From assembly GCA_028023455.1 (NCBI GenBank), contig JAQFVV010000012.1:3068023-3132022 (forward strand): DNA of 64,000 nucleotides. The letters run 5' to 3'. The notes under the pieces were generated by a model. That model had not been told where the DNA came from, ran no database searches, and was given only the letters and a program-made list of their open reading frames with translations. This DNA is from Epiperipatus broadwayi (lineage: Eukaryota; Onychophora; Udeonychophora; Euonychophora; Peripatidae). Both the position numbers and the translations under genes were made by a program. Below, one piece after another: positions 1 through 11,482 of this stretch; the stretch's first letter is position 1, and each line of letters begins with the position of its first letter.

Positions 1-608
1 CTAACTAAACTCATTGCCTATTCTATTTGGCATTGATTGGGCTAAAAATTTCTGAAGAAGAAAATAAAACCATTCAAACTGTTATATTTCATATTAACTT
101 GTATATTTCCACGAATGGTGAAATGTATTTTTACAGATAAAACAAATATATTTTTTTCTGAACTCATTTAACAATTTCTAATTACTTGATAGGAATATTC
201 TAACATATATAGATGTAAAATATTGATTAAAATAAAATGTAGAGAATATAAATAGATAAACCAATGCTATATAAGTCAAAATTGTTTAATAGCTTAATTT
301 TTTGTTTTAAATTACTGATGATGAATGCAGATTACATCGGTGGTGTGAATAGCCTACTCAGATGCTAGAAATTCATATCTGAAGAATAAAAATAACCTCA
401 TCCCCCATCAATGTTTTATTCAGTCTTATATTCTTCAATTGTTTTATCATTTAAAAAAAGTAAAATATATTATTAAAGTGTTTAGATTTGATAATTTTGG
501 TTTTTATATTATGAACAAAATTCTAATTTAAATCATAATAAAAAAACATGTTGCACTTGCTTAATCATATTTTTCCCCGTATAATATACATGCTTATCCA
601 GTTATAAA
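1..608. other. AT-rich flank, no gene
   Basis: No ORF of note, no recognised repeat and no structured RNA were seen. The stretch is A+T-rich and ends at a long TA microsatellite. Confidence 0.5.
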
Positions 609-634
609 CATATATATATATATATATATATATA

Positions 635-685
<51 letters not shown>
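609..685. repeat. (TA)n microsatellite
   Basis: About 75 bases of alternating TA with one short interruption (around 635). It directly abuts the 5' end of the RTE-type LINE, so it probably marks the insertion point or has expanded at it. Confidence 0.9.
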
Positions 686-688
<3 letters not shown>

Positions 689-1010
689 TGCAGAAAGGGT
701 TTACTATTAACTGAAAGGAGACCCTTTGATTCTTCTTGGAGGCCTTAAAGGAACCGAGCAGGGCAAATTCCTAATGTCCACTCCATACGTTCTTGTCGTT
801 GCAGCTGTTATTACTATGTGATTATTCATATAGTATACGAACATGGATGGGCTGCTCACCAACATGCATTAGCCAGCGTGGTGAGTTTATTGGCTTTTTA
901 CCTCTGAGTTTAAGATCAAGAAACACCATGGTCTTTCTTCTCAGTGCCTGATAAGGCAGAATGAATGTTTGTGTAAATGATAAATATTTTTCCAATACAT
1001 ATATACAATT

Positions 1011-1928
1011 ATGACAGACAAAAATAAAGCATGGCCCTTATTCCCAGGAGGCTGTAAAGTTACCAACCAAGGCAGCAGTTGGTGGCCGAAGGCGGAGGGT
1101 GCTAAGAATCCCCTGATTGCGGACTCAGGCTGCCATTTGATGATGACATTTTATTTAGGTACTTACAACTGCAGATCACTTTCAAGTGAAGGAAGATTGC
1201 AAGAATTAGAAGAAGAACTGTCTTATATTAAATGGGACATTATTGGACTTTGTGAAGTTAGAAGAAAAGGAGAAGAAACAATTGATTTAAAAAGTGGACA
1301 TATACTCCACTATAAAGGCACACATATTGGAAATACAAGTGGAGTAGGATTCATTATAAATAAAAAGTGGAAGAACAATATTGTGGAGATTGATGGTGTA
1401 TCAGACAGAGTGGCAAGATTAGTTATACAACTTAATAGCAGATACCAAATGCAGATAATTCAGGTTTATGCCCCAACAAGTTCTCATAGTGATGAAGTAG
1501 TAGAAGATTTTTATATGGATGTACAAAAGGCTTTTGATCAGAGTAAACAATATTTTAAAATTGTTATGGGAGACTTTAATGCTAGAATTGGTAGACAAAT
1601 GAAAGATGAAATTGCTGTAGGTAATTTTGGTTATGGTAATAGAAATGAGAGAGGACATAGACTTGTGGAGTTTGCAGAAAAAGAAAAACTTTATATTATG
1701 AATTCATTTTTTGAGAAAAATGTTAAAAGGAAATGGACATGGAAGCATCCAAATGAAGGTACAGCAGAATTGGATTATATTTTGACTAACAGAAAATACA
1801 TATTTCAAGATTGTAATGTTCTTAATAAATTTAACACAGGAAGTGATCATCGATTAGTAAGGTATAAGTTACGTGTTAATGTAAAACTAGAGACAAAAAT
1901 TATTAAGAAAAACAATATTTACAGTTGA
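1011..1928 (+). pseudogene. RTE endonuclease domain (APE-like), frame-disrupted
   Basis: The 305-codon frame encodes an AP-endonuclease-like nickase that would cut target DNA for target-primed reverse transcription. All hallmark residues are visible in order: Asn in TYNCRSL, Glu in GLCEVRRK, Tyr in VYAPTSS, Asp/Asn in MGDFNARIG, Asp in AELDYIL and the terminal SDH in GSDHRLV. The first ~45 residues before the domain have no recognised motif, so the first Met is only a nominal start. The frame ends with TGA at 1926-1928. The protein clearly continues in another frame from about 1915, so a small indel in the A-rich stretch near 1905-1915 broke the polyprotein. Host proteins called craniofacial development protein 2-like often derive from this domain; here the LINE context argues against a host gene. 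Confidence 0.85.
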
Positions 1929-2389
1929 TATTCCTAATCTTCAGAAACATTCTAATGAATTTAAATTGGAACTTACAAATAGGTTTCAAGTGTTAGGAGA
2001 TTTTGAACATGATTCAGATTTGAATGAAATTAATATGAAAATAACTGATACACTTTTAAAAACTGCAAAAAACATAGCTGGTAGAAAAAAGCAGCAATTG
2101 ACTAATAAAATTTTTACTGAGACTAGAGAATTTATGAAGAAAAGAAGGAATATGAAGATATACAAAAATGATGTATTAAAAAGAATTGAATATCTCAAAT
2201 TTTGTAAAATAGTACTGAAAAGAGTTGAAAATGATATAAGAAAGTATAACTGAAATAGCAAGGAAAGCTGTAGAAGAAAATAAAAGTCTCAAAAATGTTA
2301 AACAACATTTTGGTATTGGTAGGAAATTTATATCAGCAATAAGAAAAAAAGATGGAATTATTACTAAAAAGAGAGATGACATCATAAAA
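1915..2389 (+). pseudogene. RTE endonuclease-RT linker, two frames
   Basis: This lysine-rich linker joins the endonuclease to the reverse transcriptase. One frame covers about 1915-2250 and stops at 2251-2253. Protein-like sequence then resumes in a different frame from about 2250 (reading TEIARKAVEENKSLKNV) and runs straight into the RT frame near 2390. This second frameshift separates the parts of what was one polyprotein. No catalytic motif is expected here. Confidence 0.65.
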
Positions 2390-3730
2390 TTGGTAGAAGA
2401 TTTTTATCAAGAATTATATAGTAATAAAGAACAAGTACCTCCTATATCTATTACATCTTCCGAATTGCCCAGAATTTTAAATGAAGAAGTGAGACATGCA
2501 ATTAAGTGTATGAAGAAAGGAAAGGCTCCAGGAAATGATGGAATTATAATTGATATATTAAAAGAAGCAGGTGAAGAAATAGAAACAATTTTAGCAAAGT
2601 TATATACCAAATGTCTAAATGATAAAGATGTACTGGAAGATTGGAAGAATGCAGTAATAATATTAATATTTAAAAAAGGTGATAAAGAAGATATTAGAAA
2701 TTACAGACCTATCAGCCTTTTATCAGTTTTATATAAAATTTTTACCAAGATAATTACAACTCGTCTACAGAGAACTTTGGATTTCCACCAACCAAGAGAA
2801 CAAGCTGGATTTAAAAGTGGTTTTAGTACAATAGATCATATCCAGGTATTGAGAGAAGTCATAGAAAGGACAAACGAATATGAGTTGTCATTATGTTTTG
2901 GATTTGTAGATTATGAAAAGGCATTCGATTCTATACACATTTCTTCAGTGATTAAAGCATTGGATCATCAAGGTATAGATCCAGGATATTGTCATATTTT
3001 AAAGAATATTTATAAAAATGCAACAGCAACAATTAGATTACATAATGATACTGGAAAAATCAACATTGAGAAAGGTGTAAGACAAGGTGACTCCATATCT
3101 CCAAAACTCTTTATAGCAGTGCTGCAAGAAGTATTTTGTGGATTAAAATGAGAAACTAAAGGAGTGAAAGTAAATGGAGAGTATTTAAGTCATTTATATT
3201 TCACAGATGATGTAGTTGTTTTTGCAAATAATGCTAGAGAGCAGCAGGAAATGTTACAGGAGTTAGCAGATGAAAGTAGAAAAGTAGGACTAAAGATAAA
3301 TGTTAAAAAGACTAAAGTAATGTTTAATCGATTTGCTCAAAATATGAAAATAGAGATTGATTATGAAGAATTAGAAGAAGTTAACAGTTACAAATACCTT
3401 GGTCAGATTATTAATACAGATGGAAACATAATGGAGGAAATTAATCATAGAATTAAACTTGTTTGGAGTGCTTTTGGTAGAAATAACTTGATACTAAAAG
3501 GAAATATGCCTATGTGTTTGAAAAGGATGGTTTTTAACAAATGTGTTTTACCAGTTCTTACTTATGGATCTGAGACTTGGACATTTAATAGAAGAGCAAT
3601 ACAGAGACTTCAGACCACTCAAAGGAGTATGGAGAGATGTATGTTGGGAGTAACAAGAAGAGATCGAAAATGCAATGTATGGGTAAGACAACAAACAGGT
3701 GTTACTGACCTTATTGAAAAGAAGAGATGA
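2390..3730 (+). pseudogene. RTE reverse transcriptase domain, nonsense-interrupted
   Basis: The reverse transcriptase motifs appear in order: NYRPISLLSVLYKIF, QAGFKSGFSTIDHI, motif A FVDYEKAFDSI with its catalytic Asp, motif B KGVRQGDSISPKLF, motif C FTDDVVVF with the Asp pair, then GLKINVKKTK and YKYLGQIIN. Between motifs B and C the codon at 3149-3151 is TGA; the truncated copy at 27 kb has Trp (TGG) there, so this is a G-to-A nonsense change. The same frame resumes immediately after it. The motif C residue before the Asp pair is Thr, against Ala in the other copy. Near 3718 about 40 bases present in the other copy are missing, which shifts the frame before the C-terminal domain. Confidence 0.9.
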
Positions 3731-3908
3731 TAATAGATGGACAATTGAAATTTTAAACTGGATTACAAGTGATTGTAAAAGACCCAGAAAGAGACCACAT
3801 GTGAGATGGGTGGATGAAATAAGAAAATGTGCAGGGTTGTTGTGGAGAAGAGAAGCTAAAGATCGGAGAAGATGGATTAAACTTGGAGAGACCTTCATCC
3901 TGCAGTAG
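3731..3908 (+). pseudogene. RTE C-terminal domain and 3' end
   Basis: The frame carries the RTE C-terminal signature, with a RPRKRPHVRWVDEIRK stretch followed by a WRREAKDRRRWIKLGE stretch, and ends FILQ-stop at 3906-3908. It lies out of frame with the RT because of the small upstream deletion. Immediately downstream are GATTGATAATGGTTGATGAT and a TA run, matching the simple 3' tails of RTE elements and the tail of the copy at 26.7 kb. Confidence 0.75.
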
Positions 3909-3930
3909 ATTGATAATGGTTGATGATATA

Positions 3931-4295
3931 TATATATTATTTCTTTATTTTCATTAATCATCTAATAAGTCAGCTCTATCACTGTCATGTCAATATGCAT
4001 ATTAAAAGAATGATAAATTGCTATAAGTTGTAATAAAGTTGTTATCACGTGATCATAGCTTCCTATTGTCTCCATAAAATTTCTCTTCATAAGAAATTAA
4101 CCTTTATTAGCAATGTATTTAAATATTAAAAAGTATAAATTATATATTTTAAATTTATAAAAAAGTTCAATATTCATAATAAGTTTTATCAACTATTTAT
4201 ATATACATAAAAGAGTTCATATTCACAGTTAATAAGTTATTATATATATTTATAAGTTCATCAGAAGAAAACTATCCTTCTACATGAATATACAA
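3931..4295. other. AT-rich spacer
   Basis: Nothing recognised between the RTE 3' end and the next dispersed repeat. Confidence 0.4.
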
Positions 4296-4660
4296 TATCA
4301 GCATCAACAAATGTTTATAAAGAATATATGTTCCACCCATTCTTAAAGCCTAAATCAACATTCATTGACAGAACTACAACTAGAACATGTACTTATTTCA
4401 ACACTATCAAGGAAAGTTTGTTTATTTCACCTTAGGCTTTAATGAACAGATGAACTGGCCACTTTAAGTTGTCAATTCATAGCCCATGGATAAAAAATTA
4501 GGTTTCTTTTATCTAAATTACATATATATCAAACACTGTTATTTAATTAATATATATATATATAATAAAGATTTTCAGTTATATGATGGAATATTGCAAA
4601 TTTTTAAAAAAACTAGTACATGGTATTACCCAAATAAAATTTTATTTTTATACACACACA
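4296..4660 (+). repeat. Dispersed repeat, copy 1 (partner at 20205-20625)
   Basis: The stretch from CTTAAAGCCTAAATCAACAT onwards aligns collinearly with 20205-20625, including a run of CA/TA dinucleotides and the ends near TTTATTTTTA. No coding potential. It lies just beyond the 3' side of a Penelope-like copy and could be part of that element's non-coding end, but the 20-kb copy has no coding part next to it. Confidence 0.6.
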
Positions 4661-4778
4661 CACCTATATATGCTAATTCTAATATTTTCACAGATAAAAG
4701 ATGTCATATTATTATTATTATTATTTGTGGGATATTCCATGTAGTGAAATAGTGAAATGTTGACATTTCAGTACAATA

Positions 4779-5391
4779 TCAAATACCTTCCTCAAACGTC
4801 TTCTTTCTCAAATCATAAGAATGCATGTGAGATTTAAAATCATTTTTATCATTTTCTTTCTCCTCGTATTTAAATTCTATTGATTGAGAAGTTTTAAATT
4901 TTATTTTCTCTTTCAATAACTTCTTCCAAATGTTGTTAATCTTCTTTAATTCACACCTTTCATTTATGCTCTTGGGTCTTTTAAAAATCTCTATAGCTTC
5001 TTTGTTCATATTGTTCAATTTTTGTTAAAATATTAGTTCTTTCAAAATTGATATCATGATTAGTTAATTTTACATGAGAATAAATAGCTGATGAATTGGA
5101 TTTTTCTCTGACTGCCAGAATATGGTCTTTCTTTTTAAAATTTATTCTATGATTAGTCTGTCCAATATATGTATGTAAACAGACCCTACATGGAATTTCA
5201 TATACACCATGACACTTCAAAGAAATTTTATCTTTAGGAAGTGGAAATATTTCACTATTTTTTTAAAAGTAGTGTAAATGTTACCAATTTTATCAGTTAC
5301 TCCTTTTATATATGGCAAAATTGTCTTGATTTCTGATGTAACAAAATCTTTTTTATTTTTATATGTATAAGCCCTATTAATAATGTTATAA
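4779..5391 (-). pseudogene. Penelope GIY-YIG endonuclease, frame-broken
   Basis: The linker reads ILPYIKGVTDKIGNIY, then GVYEIPC, YIGQTNHRI, an Arg-His block and TNHDINFE, followed in another frame by EAIEIFKRPKSINER. These are the GIY and YIG strands, the catalytic-Arg region and the Glu-containing helix of the GIY-YIG nuclease that Penelope elements use to cut target DNA. The usual EH after YIG is changed to KKDH. Frameshifts occur near 5220 and near 5010. The last ~80 residues are Lys/Glu-rich. Confidence 0.8.
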
Positions 5392-5754
5392 TTAAAAAAA
5401 AATATCAAGAAGCATTTTGTTAGTAGCAGAAATGTCATGGTAAAAATGGCTATCATCAGAAAGTCTGTTTGTTCTATCCAATAATGTCTTTTCTGCTGAA
5501 AATAGTTGTGCAGGATGGTGATGAGAAGAAAAATGTAGATATCTCCCAGTGTGTGTTGGTTTTTTTATATATACCATGGAATAAAAAACCATAGTCCCTT
5601 CTTTCAATCAAAACATCTAAAAAAGGTAATTGATTATTATTTTCTATTTCCATAGTAAATTTAATATTGTTGTGAAAAGAGTTTAAAAAATTTAAAAAGT
5701 CATCAAGAGCATGCTTACCATGAGGCCAAATAACAAAGGTATCATCAGCATACC
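5392..5754 (-). pseudogene. Penelope-like RT, C-terminal part
   Basis: The fragment begins at MRYADDTFVIW, which is RT motif C with the catalytic Asp pair at about 5735-5740. It continues through the Penelope signature ENNNQLPFLDVLI and then a PTHTGRYLHFSSHHHP block, followed by a RLSDDSHF block. Near 5570 the reading frame shifts, because the first block reads in one frame and the second in another. Everything N-terminal to motif C, including motifs A and B, is missing, so the enzyme cannot be active. Confidence 0.8.
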
Positions 5755-5756
5755 TC

Positions 5757-5789
<33 letters not shown>
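5755..5789. repeat. (TA)n(TG)n microsatellite
   Basis: A TA run followed by about eleven TG units, positioned exactly at the 5' truncation point of Penelope copy A. Confidence 0.9.
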
Positions 5790-5879
5790 CTAATGGATAA
5801 ATGATTAATTCTTAGTATTATTTCCAGGAGCTTCCATGTAATAAAAATATAATAGCTAAATAACTGATCTTTCAGTAGA

Positions 5880-6660
5880 ATAAAAAGCACTCTCCTCAGA
5901 ACTTCTTTCTCAAACCGCGAAAATGAATGTGGTGAGATTTAAAATTATTAATTTTTTTCTTTGTTATCTTCTCCTCATCCTCAAATTCTATTGATTGAAA
6001 AGTTTTTAAAAATATTCCTTTTTCCAAATACTGTAACTTTTTTTTCAATTTACACTTTTCATTTATTCAAGAGAATAAATAAAAAATCTCTATAGCTTCT
6101 CTTAGCAATCTCTGGTCATTTTGTTCATTTTTTTCCAGAATGTGTTTTATTAAAATTATTGTTACAATTAGGTAAGTGAATGTGTGAATAAGTTGATAAA
6201 TTTGATTTTTCTCTAACTGCCAAAATGTGTTATTCCCTTTTTATGTTTATTCTACACTCGGTTTGACCAATGTATGAATATAAAAAAAATGGCATGGAAT
6301 TTTATATATACCATTACACTCGAAAGGAATTTTATCTTTATGGGATGGAAATATTTCTTTAATATTTGTAAATGTAGTATAAATTGTGTGGGTATTATTT
6401 TTCTTTAAAATATTACCAATTTTATCAGTTACTCCTTTTATATATGGCTGAACAGTCTTCATTTTTGAAGTATCAAGATCATTTTTTATTATATGTGAAA
6501 AAGCTCCATTAATAATCCTGTGATTAAAACTATTATGAACAAGCATATTTTTAATAGCACAGATATCTTGGTTAAAATGGCTGTCATCAGAAAGTCTCTT
6601 AATTCTTTCTAACAATATCATTGCCACCGAAAATAATTGTGCTGAATGATGATGAAAAAA
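5880..6660 (-). mobile_element. Penelope-like element, truncated copy B
   Basis: Homologous to copy A, same strand, but starting further downstream in the element at the RIKRLSDDSHFNQDI block (6627 leftward). It retains YIKGVTDKIGNIL, a damaged GIYKIPC strand and, without a clean frame, the Lys-rich tail between 6240 and 5890. Nucleotide similarity to copy A is clear over TTTAAAAT and AAATTCTATTGATTGA blocks. Its 5' end again meets a TG/TA microsatellite (6664-6705). Confidence 0.75.
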
Positions 6661-6662
6661 AA

Positions 6663-6663
<1 letters not shown>

Positions 6664-6705
<42 letters not shown>
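6664..6705. repeat. (TG)n(TA)n microsatellite
   Basis: Short TG run then about seventeen TA units at the truncated 5' end of Penelope copy B. Confidence 0.9.
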
Positions 6706-6708
<3 letters not shown>

Positions 6709-6709
6709 A

Positions 6710-8389
6710 ATGGTATTATATGGTTAAAAAGTATTGCAATGAGTATAAAAATGATTTAAAAATACCTACCTCATATATATTGCAAAATGATGGACCTATG
6801 TCAGGAATCTATCATCTACATGGCCCATGACTCATTAATATTTATGGAATTTGCAATTTTATTATACAGAATCATGCTTGGTGACAACAAAGACATACAT
6901 ATGTGTATGAAAATCTAATTTTCTCAGTCATGCTATCACAATCTGAATTTATTTGGTTTGGAATTTGTTTTTGAATATTGCTTACTCTTATGACTAAATC
7001 TACCATTGATAAATGTATCTGGTAATATGAATTGGTGTTCAATTGTATAAACTGATCTGAGTAATATACAATGAAATAACTAATACTACTGTTTTAATTT
7101 AATAGATAAATATTTTATGTACATTGGTTACTAGAATATAGGTCATAAAATTGCATATTAAAATAACATTCACTTATAATAACTAATATGTGTGTTTTGA
7201 CACTAGGAAGATGTTAGACAAGGTACTTTGAATTAAAGAATTATATACTTTTAGCTTAATTTTGCTGATAATAATTTAATATTGAGAATTAGTAACTTAT
7301 TATGATCTAGGTTGGAGTTAAATTTAAATAAGTTATCTTGGCAAGTATTGCTCAATAATTATTTATCCTTTTGTGGTCTAATGCAACTTCGTTTAATTGA
7401 TATGTTAGTATGACTATTTACTTTATATAGTACTACACAGAAAATAATTTTTAACACTTGTATATAACATAATTCAAATAAAATTAAAACAGAAATTTGA
7501 AGACGTCACTGAAACATTCATCATTCAAATATTCATGGCTAAAGTGATCAAATTGGTATAAGAATTTATAGATATCCAAAATGAAATGATAATAGCACTA
7601 AGAAGATTTGATTGTAGTCCCTGGGATAATCCAATTATGATATATTTCATAATACCTTAAGTGTTTTAACTTCTTTATATATATGGTAAGTTGTTGATTA
7701 TTATATAATCCACCTTCAATACATATATGAATCTATCCAAAGGTAAATTTTAATAATCATTGATTCCTGAATTATCTAATAAGATAGTAGTTTCATAATT
7801 CCTTTTAATATTAGCTATAAATATTCCTTTATTTACTATATTATCCACGCACATCATAATATGCATGTTACAATTCCAATATATGCATAATAAGTGTGTT
7901 TCCAATAGGATATAATAAAGTACTACGTCTGGTAGTTGGCGTTACTGTCCCACAAATAATCTTGGTATATTTGATATTCTATATATTATTTTCTTCCTTT
8001 AATAAATAATTATTAGGGTAGCTGATGGAAAGTTAATTTGGCATCTTTCATGAAATTAGCATTTTGTATTATTTATAACAACCTGCACTTTACTCCTAAT
8101 ATGAATGTGATTATTTTGTTTATATGAGTATATTCTAAATTTGAATGGCAATTAAAATGAATATTTTATAAAAAAAAAAAAAAACAAGAATGAATTTATA
8201 ATGCGCTGGAAGTTGAGGTTTTATTCATTAGATGATTTTAATTTAAATCCATGATCCTTAGAAAGCAGATGTCAAATCTAGTGATCCATTTTTATTATTC
8301 TTTTTCTAACTGGTCTTACAAATACGGATATTTCAATAAATAGAATATGCTAATTAAAATATAGTTTTTTTTATGTAGTTTATTGGAAT
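6710..8389. other. AT-rich spacer, no gene
   Basis: No coding region, repeat partner in the window, or structured element recognised. An A homopolymer lies near 8170-8183. Confidence 0.4.
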
Positions 8390-11120
8390 TGTAACAGTCA
8401 AAATCGTCTATCTCGCTAACACAATGTAGAATTCAAACCCCAGACACGAAACTGAACATTCTAGGAGGGGTTGCCTTCTAGATATACTAAGTTCGAATCT
8501 AAAGTCCAAATTTCATAGTGCCATCTACATGATGACGCATCTGGTGCCACTACTAGTATAACCTTTGACTGGTGCCTGGTGGTCAGGGAGAAACAAAAGA
8601 CTTTATACTAAAAGAAGCTTGGGTGGCTAATTAATGTCTATGGGTTTACAAAAGAAATGCAGAAAATATATATATATATATAGACCGAGACAGTGATAGG
8701 AATCAATAAAATAATATATCAAATTTAGTTTTAAATAACTTCACAAAATTTATTTATATAAATTATATATATAACACCACTGTCTGCTTATATGAGACAG
8801 GGAAGTGTATTAAATAATTGTTGGCATTATATTCCAATAAATAACAAAATGGTTTTAAAGCAAAGTGATATATTCTATTCCTCAGGCTAATAGCATTACG
8901 ATAATGTGCTTGATGAGATAGGAACATGTGCGAGGTGCTTTGAGTTTAAGAAAATATTTGAAATTAAGTGTTCTAAAATATTTATTGATTTCGAGAATAG
9001 CACAGACAAAAGCTTACTAAGCAACAAAATGGGAATGTGATCAAAGCATTTATTTGAGAATAATAATAATAGAGTTGCATTGGGAGGTCAGTATTGCTGA
9101 TAATGAATTTATTAAAGTTGGAGGGTGTGACACATTTAAGTCACGGATGCTTTGTAAAATAAATATAATAATAAAACAATATTGAAGATCCGGAATGATT
9201 ACAGAGGGCATCTCGCTGCTAACCCGTAGGAAAGTATTTTATGAACAGCCGAAACTTAGCAACTGTGCGACGATTGTGTTTAATTCCCAGATGTGTCATT
9301 TGGGGACACACTCTGTGTGGAAACCACAGAAAGGCGAAAAGAACGGCCTTAGCCATGTAAAGAATCCTTGGAAAAATAAAACAAAGTGGTCTCAACAACC
9401 AATTCATTTACCAGAAATATGAGACGAGTGTATATAAAACATACTGAATGGGTTTTACTTGGATTAAGAGAAATGTCCAATCAAATTCCCCGAAATTCAT
9501 TTAAAAGGGTCCGCACATTCTCGATGTCAATGATGAACTTTGTAATTAAAGTAGAACACGGTAATTAAAATAGGAAAATGCATGCTTGCGGGTTTGAAAA
9601 GTAAGTATAGATTTATATATGCAATCATGCATTAGGGGACACATTTAATCATTGACCTTGCACATACTCTCATATTATATTAAAATCAATAACATGTAGA
9701 TTTTAAACTATGTGATTATATTATACATTAAAGAATAGAATCACTCTCGAATGAGTGATTTGCAAGATAATAAAATTGGAAAATTATTTAGAAATTTAAA
9801 ATATGCCTTTTTAGTGGCGTCTTATTTTCAACAAAAGGAATAATTCACTCGGTCAAAGATGATTCTGACACATTATCATAATAAAATAACAGAAAGCTTA
9901 ATAAATAGAAAATATTAAACCAAGGATAGAGAGCAAAATGTTGAGTATATTTAAACAGGTTAAAGAAATACATAATGAAGTTATGTGAAATATAAGAAAA
10001 ACAATTTTAAATAGCTATAGCATGTTAGTTATTACAAGAGCTCTTGGGTTAATTTAGGGTTACCTCTGGAGAAGCATTTTAGGTAGATTAATGGTCGGCA
10101 AGTTTTTATATAATTTAACAGCAAAATCTGTAAATGTTCATATTTTTGCAGCAGCAGCAGTTCCAGGGTTCCTTATGTGATAGCTTCCAATGGTCTGGAG
10201 CAGCGGCTGGCTATTCTGAGGGGACATAGCCATCTTGACACCTCTACTCTGTCATGTCAAGGTTAGCAAATTATTAGAATAGAACTCAGAATGATTTCTC
10301 TTAGAAACATCAGAAGAATGGAGAACAAAAGAAAAACCTCCTTTTTATAGTAGAATTTAACAATAGAACTGCCCTGGAGCATTACAAAAGTATATCGGAC
10401 TTATCAGCTGTAATCATCCGAATGTCTAAAGGAATTCAACAATAATTAATTTCTTTTGTTACTTTCCCTGTCAACATTCGAATTACAAACTAGATTTAAT
10501 TAAAAATTACTTTTATTAATTAAAGAAAACCTTAAGTGGACATCTGCTGTTTTTAGATAAACTTATATAACATTAACTAATTACAACATAAAATAATTAA
10601 ACTATTGTCCCTCATTTATTTTAACAGAAATATTTGGAATAACTTTTATTAAATTAAAGAAAATGATTTTACTTTTTAAATTGCAATATTTGAATCTATT
10701 TACTAAACGAACATGAATTTTATTTTAAATCAAAAATATATTATGACGGTAATATATATATATATATATATATATGTAAATAGATTCAAACAAAATAACT
10801 TTAATTAACAATTTATAATTTTGATATGTTTTTAAAATGCATATCATAGTGTGTGCACAGTTACAACTTATATAACCTACTTTTTAATAAATCAAAATTA
10901 TGTGAACATATACATAATCTATAATCTTTTATTTATTTGGGAATGAGTTATATCTATAATACGAGCATTGTACTTGTGGTTTAAAATTAGGTGGGATTTT
11001 CGGTATATAAGCATATTGCAGACACACTATGCTAGATTGGGGTTCAAACTAAAGTATGAGGGTAGGAAATAGGTGAGAAAAGGTGAAACCAAGATCTGCA
11101 AAGCAGACCTTACTGTTTCA
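8390..11120 (-). repeat. LTR retrotransposon 1, 3' LTR
   Basis: Collinear with 13933-16639 throughout, with small indels such as shorter TA runs. Differences are strongly enriched at CpG sites, for example CG at 8405-8406 against CA at 13948-13949, and CG at 8447-8448 against TG at 13990-13991. No long ORF shared intact by both copies. Confidence 0.9.
10340..10349 (-). promoter_or_regulatory. TATA box in LTR (3' copy)
   Basis: The minus strand reads TATAAAAAGGAGG, a strong TATA-box context, about 770 bases into the LTR in element orientation. It is conserved in the other LTR. Transcription would start about 30 bases further along the minus strand. Confidence 0.6.
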
Positions 11121-11130
11121 CATTCCCTTA
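11121..11130 (-). promoter_or_regulatory. Polypurine tract candidate
   Basis: Minus strand TAAGGGAATG directly precedes the LTR start TGAAACAGT. Position and purine content fit a plus-strand primer, though the tract is short and contains T. Confidence 0.55.
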
Positions 11131-11482
11131 GTGACGGAACAAAAAAATTGTTAAAAAAAAGATCTTACAGCAGGTGTCCACCTATGAAGCTTGCATAAAA
11201 AAAATTTACAAGATAACCCATAATGTACAGGATATAAATATAATGAAGAAACAAAACTGAATTATATACCCGGATCATATTAATAACTCTACCATCTAGC
11301 GAACATTTTCTATTATCTCCCCCCCTTCATTTTGTTTAAAAATCTAATAGTTTAACATTGTTTACATCCGATCTTTTTATATTATCCTGTGACATATTCA
11401 TTTTTTGTTGTTGTTGTTGTTGTTTTTTTAAAAAAAAACTAGTATAATCCTGGGTCTGGTGGGTAATAACTGCTTTTATAAT

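Larger units (their letters stand above)
687..3930 (+). mobile_element. RTE-clade non-LTR retrotransposon, near full length, inactive
   Basis: The element has a leader of about 320 bases, an APE-type endonuclease, a linker, a reverse transcriptase and a short C-terminal domain. It ends in a very short 3' UTR with a GAT/TA-rich tail. Length near 3.2 kb, domain order, lack of a separate ORF1 and a simple-repeat tail all fit the RTE clade. The 5' boundary is inferred from the end of the TA microsatellite. At least two frameshifts, one nonsense codon and a small deletion make it inactive. A second, 5'-truncated copy lies on the minus strand at 26685-28083, and a tiny 3' fragment at 28233-28285. 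Confidence 0.85.
4750..5755 (-). mobile_element. Penelope-like element, truncated copy A
   Basis: On the minus strand this is the 3' half of a Penelope-like element: the end of the RT domain from the YADD motif, a linker, a GIY-YIG endonuclease and a charged tail. Its 5' end stops abruptly at a (CA)n/(TA)n microsatellite. A second partial copy in the same orientation follows head-to-tail at 5880-6660. Tandem partial copies are typical of Penelope elements. Confidence 0.8.

Noticed and set aside
9195-9422. 75-codon open frame inside the LTR of element 1, plus strand
   Set aside because: The matching part of the other LTR (from about 14730) has a stop and other changes, and the frame runs against the element's direction. 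No recognisable motif.
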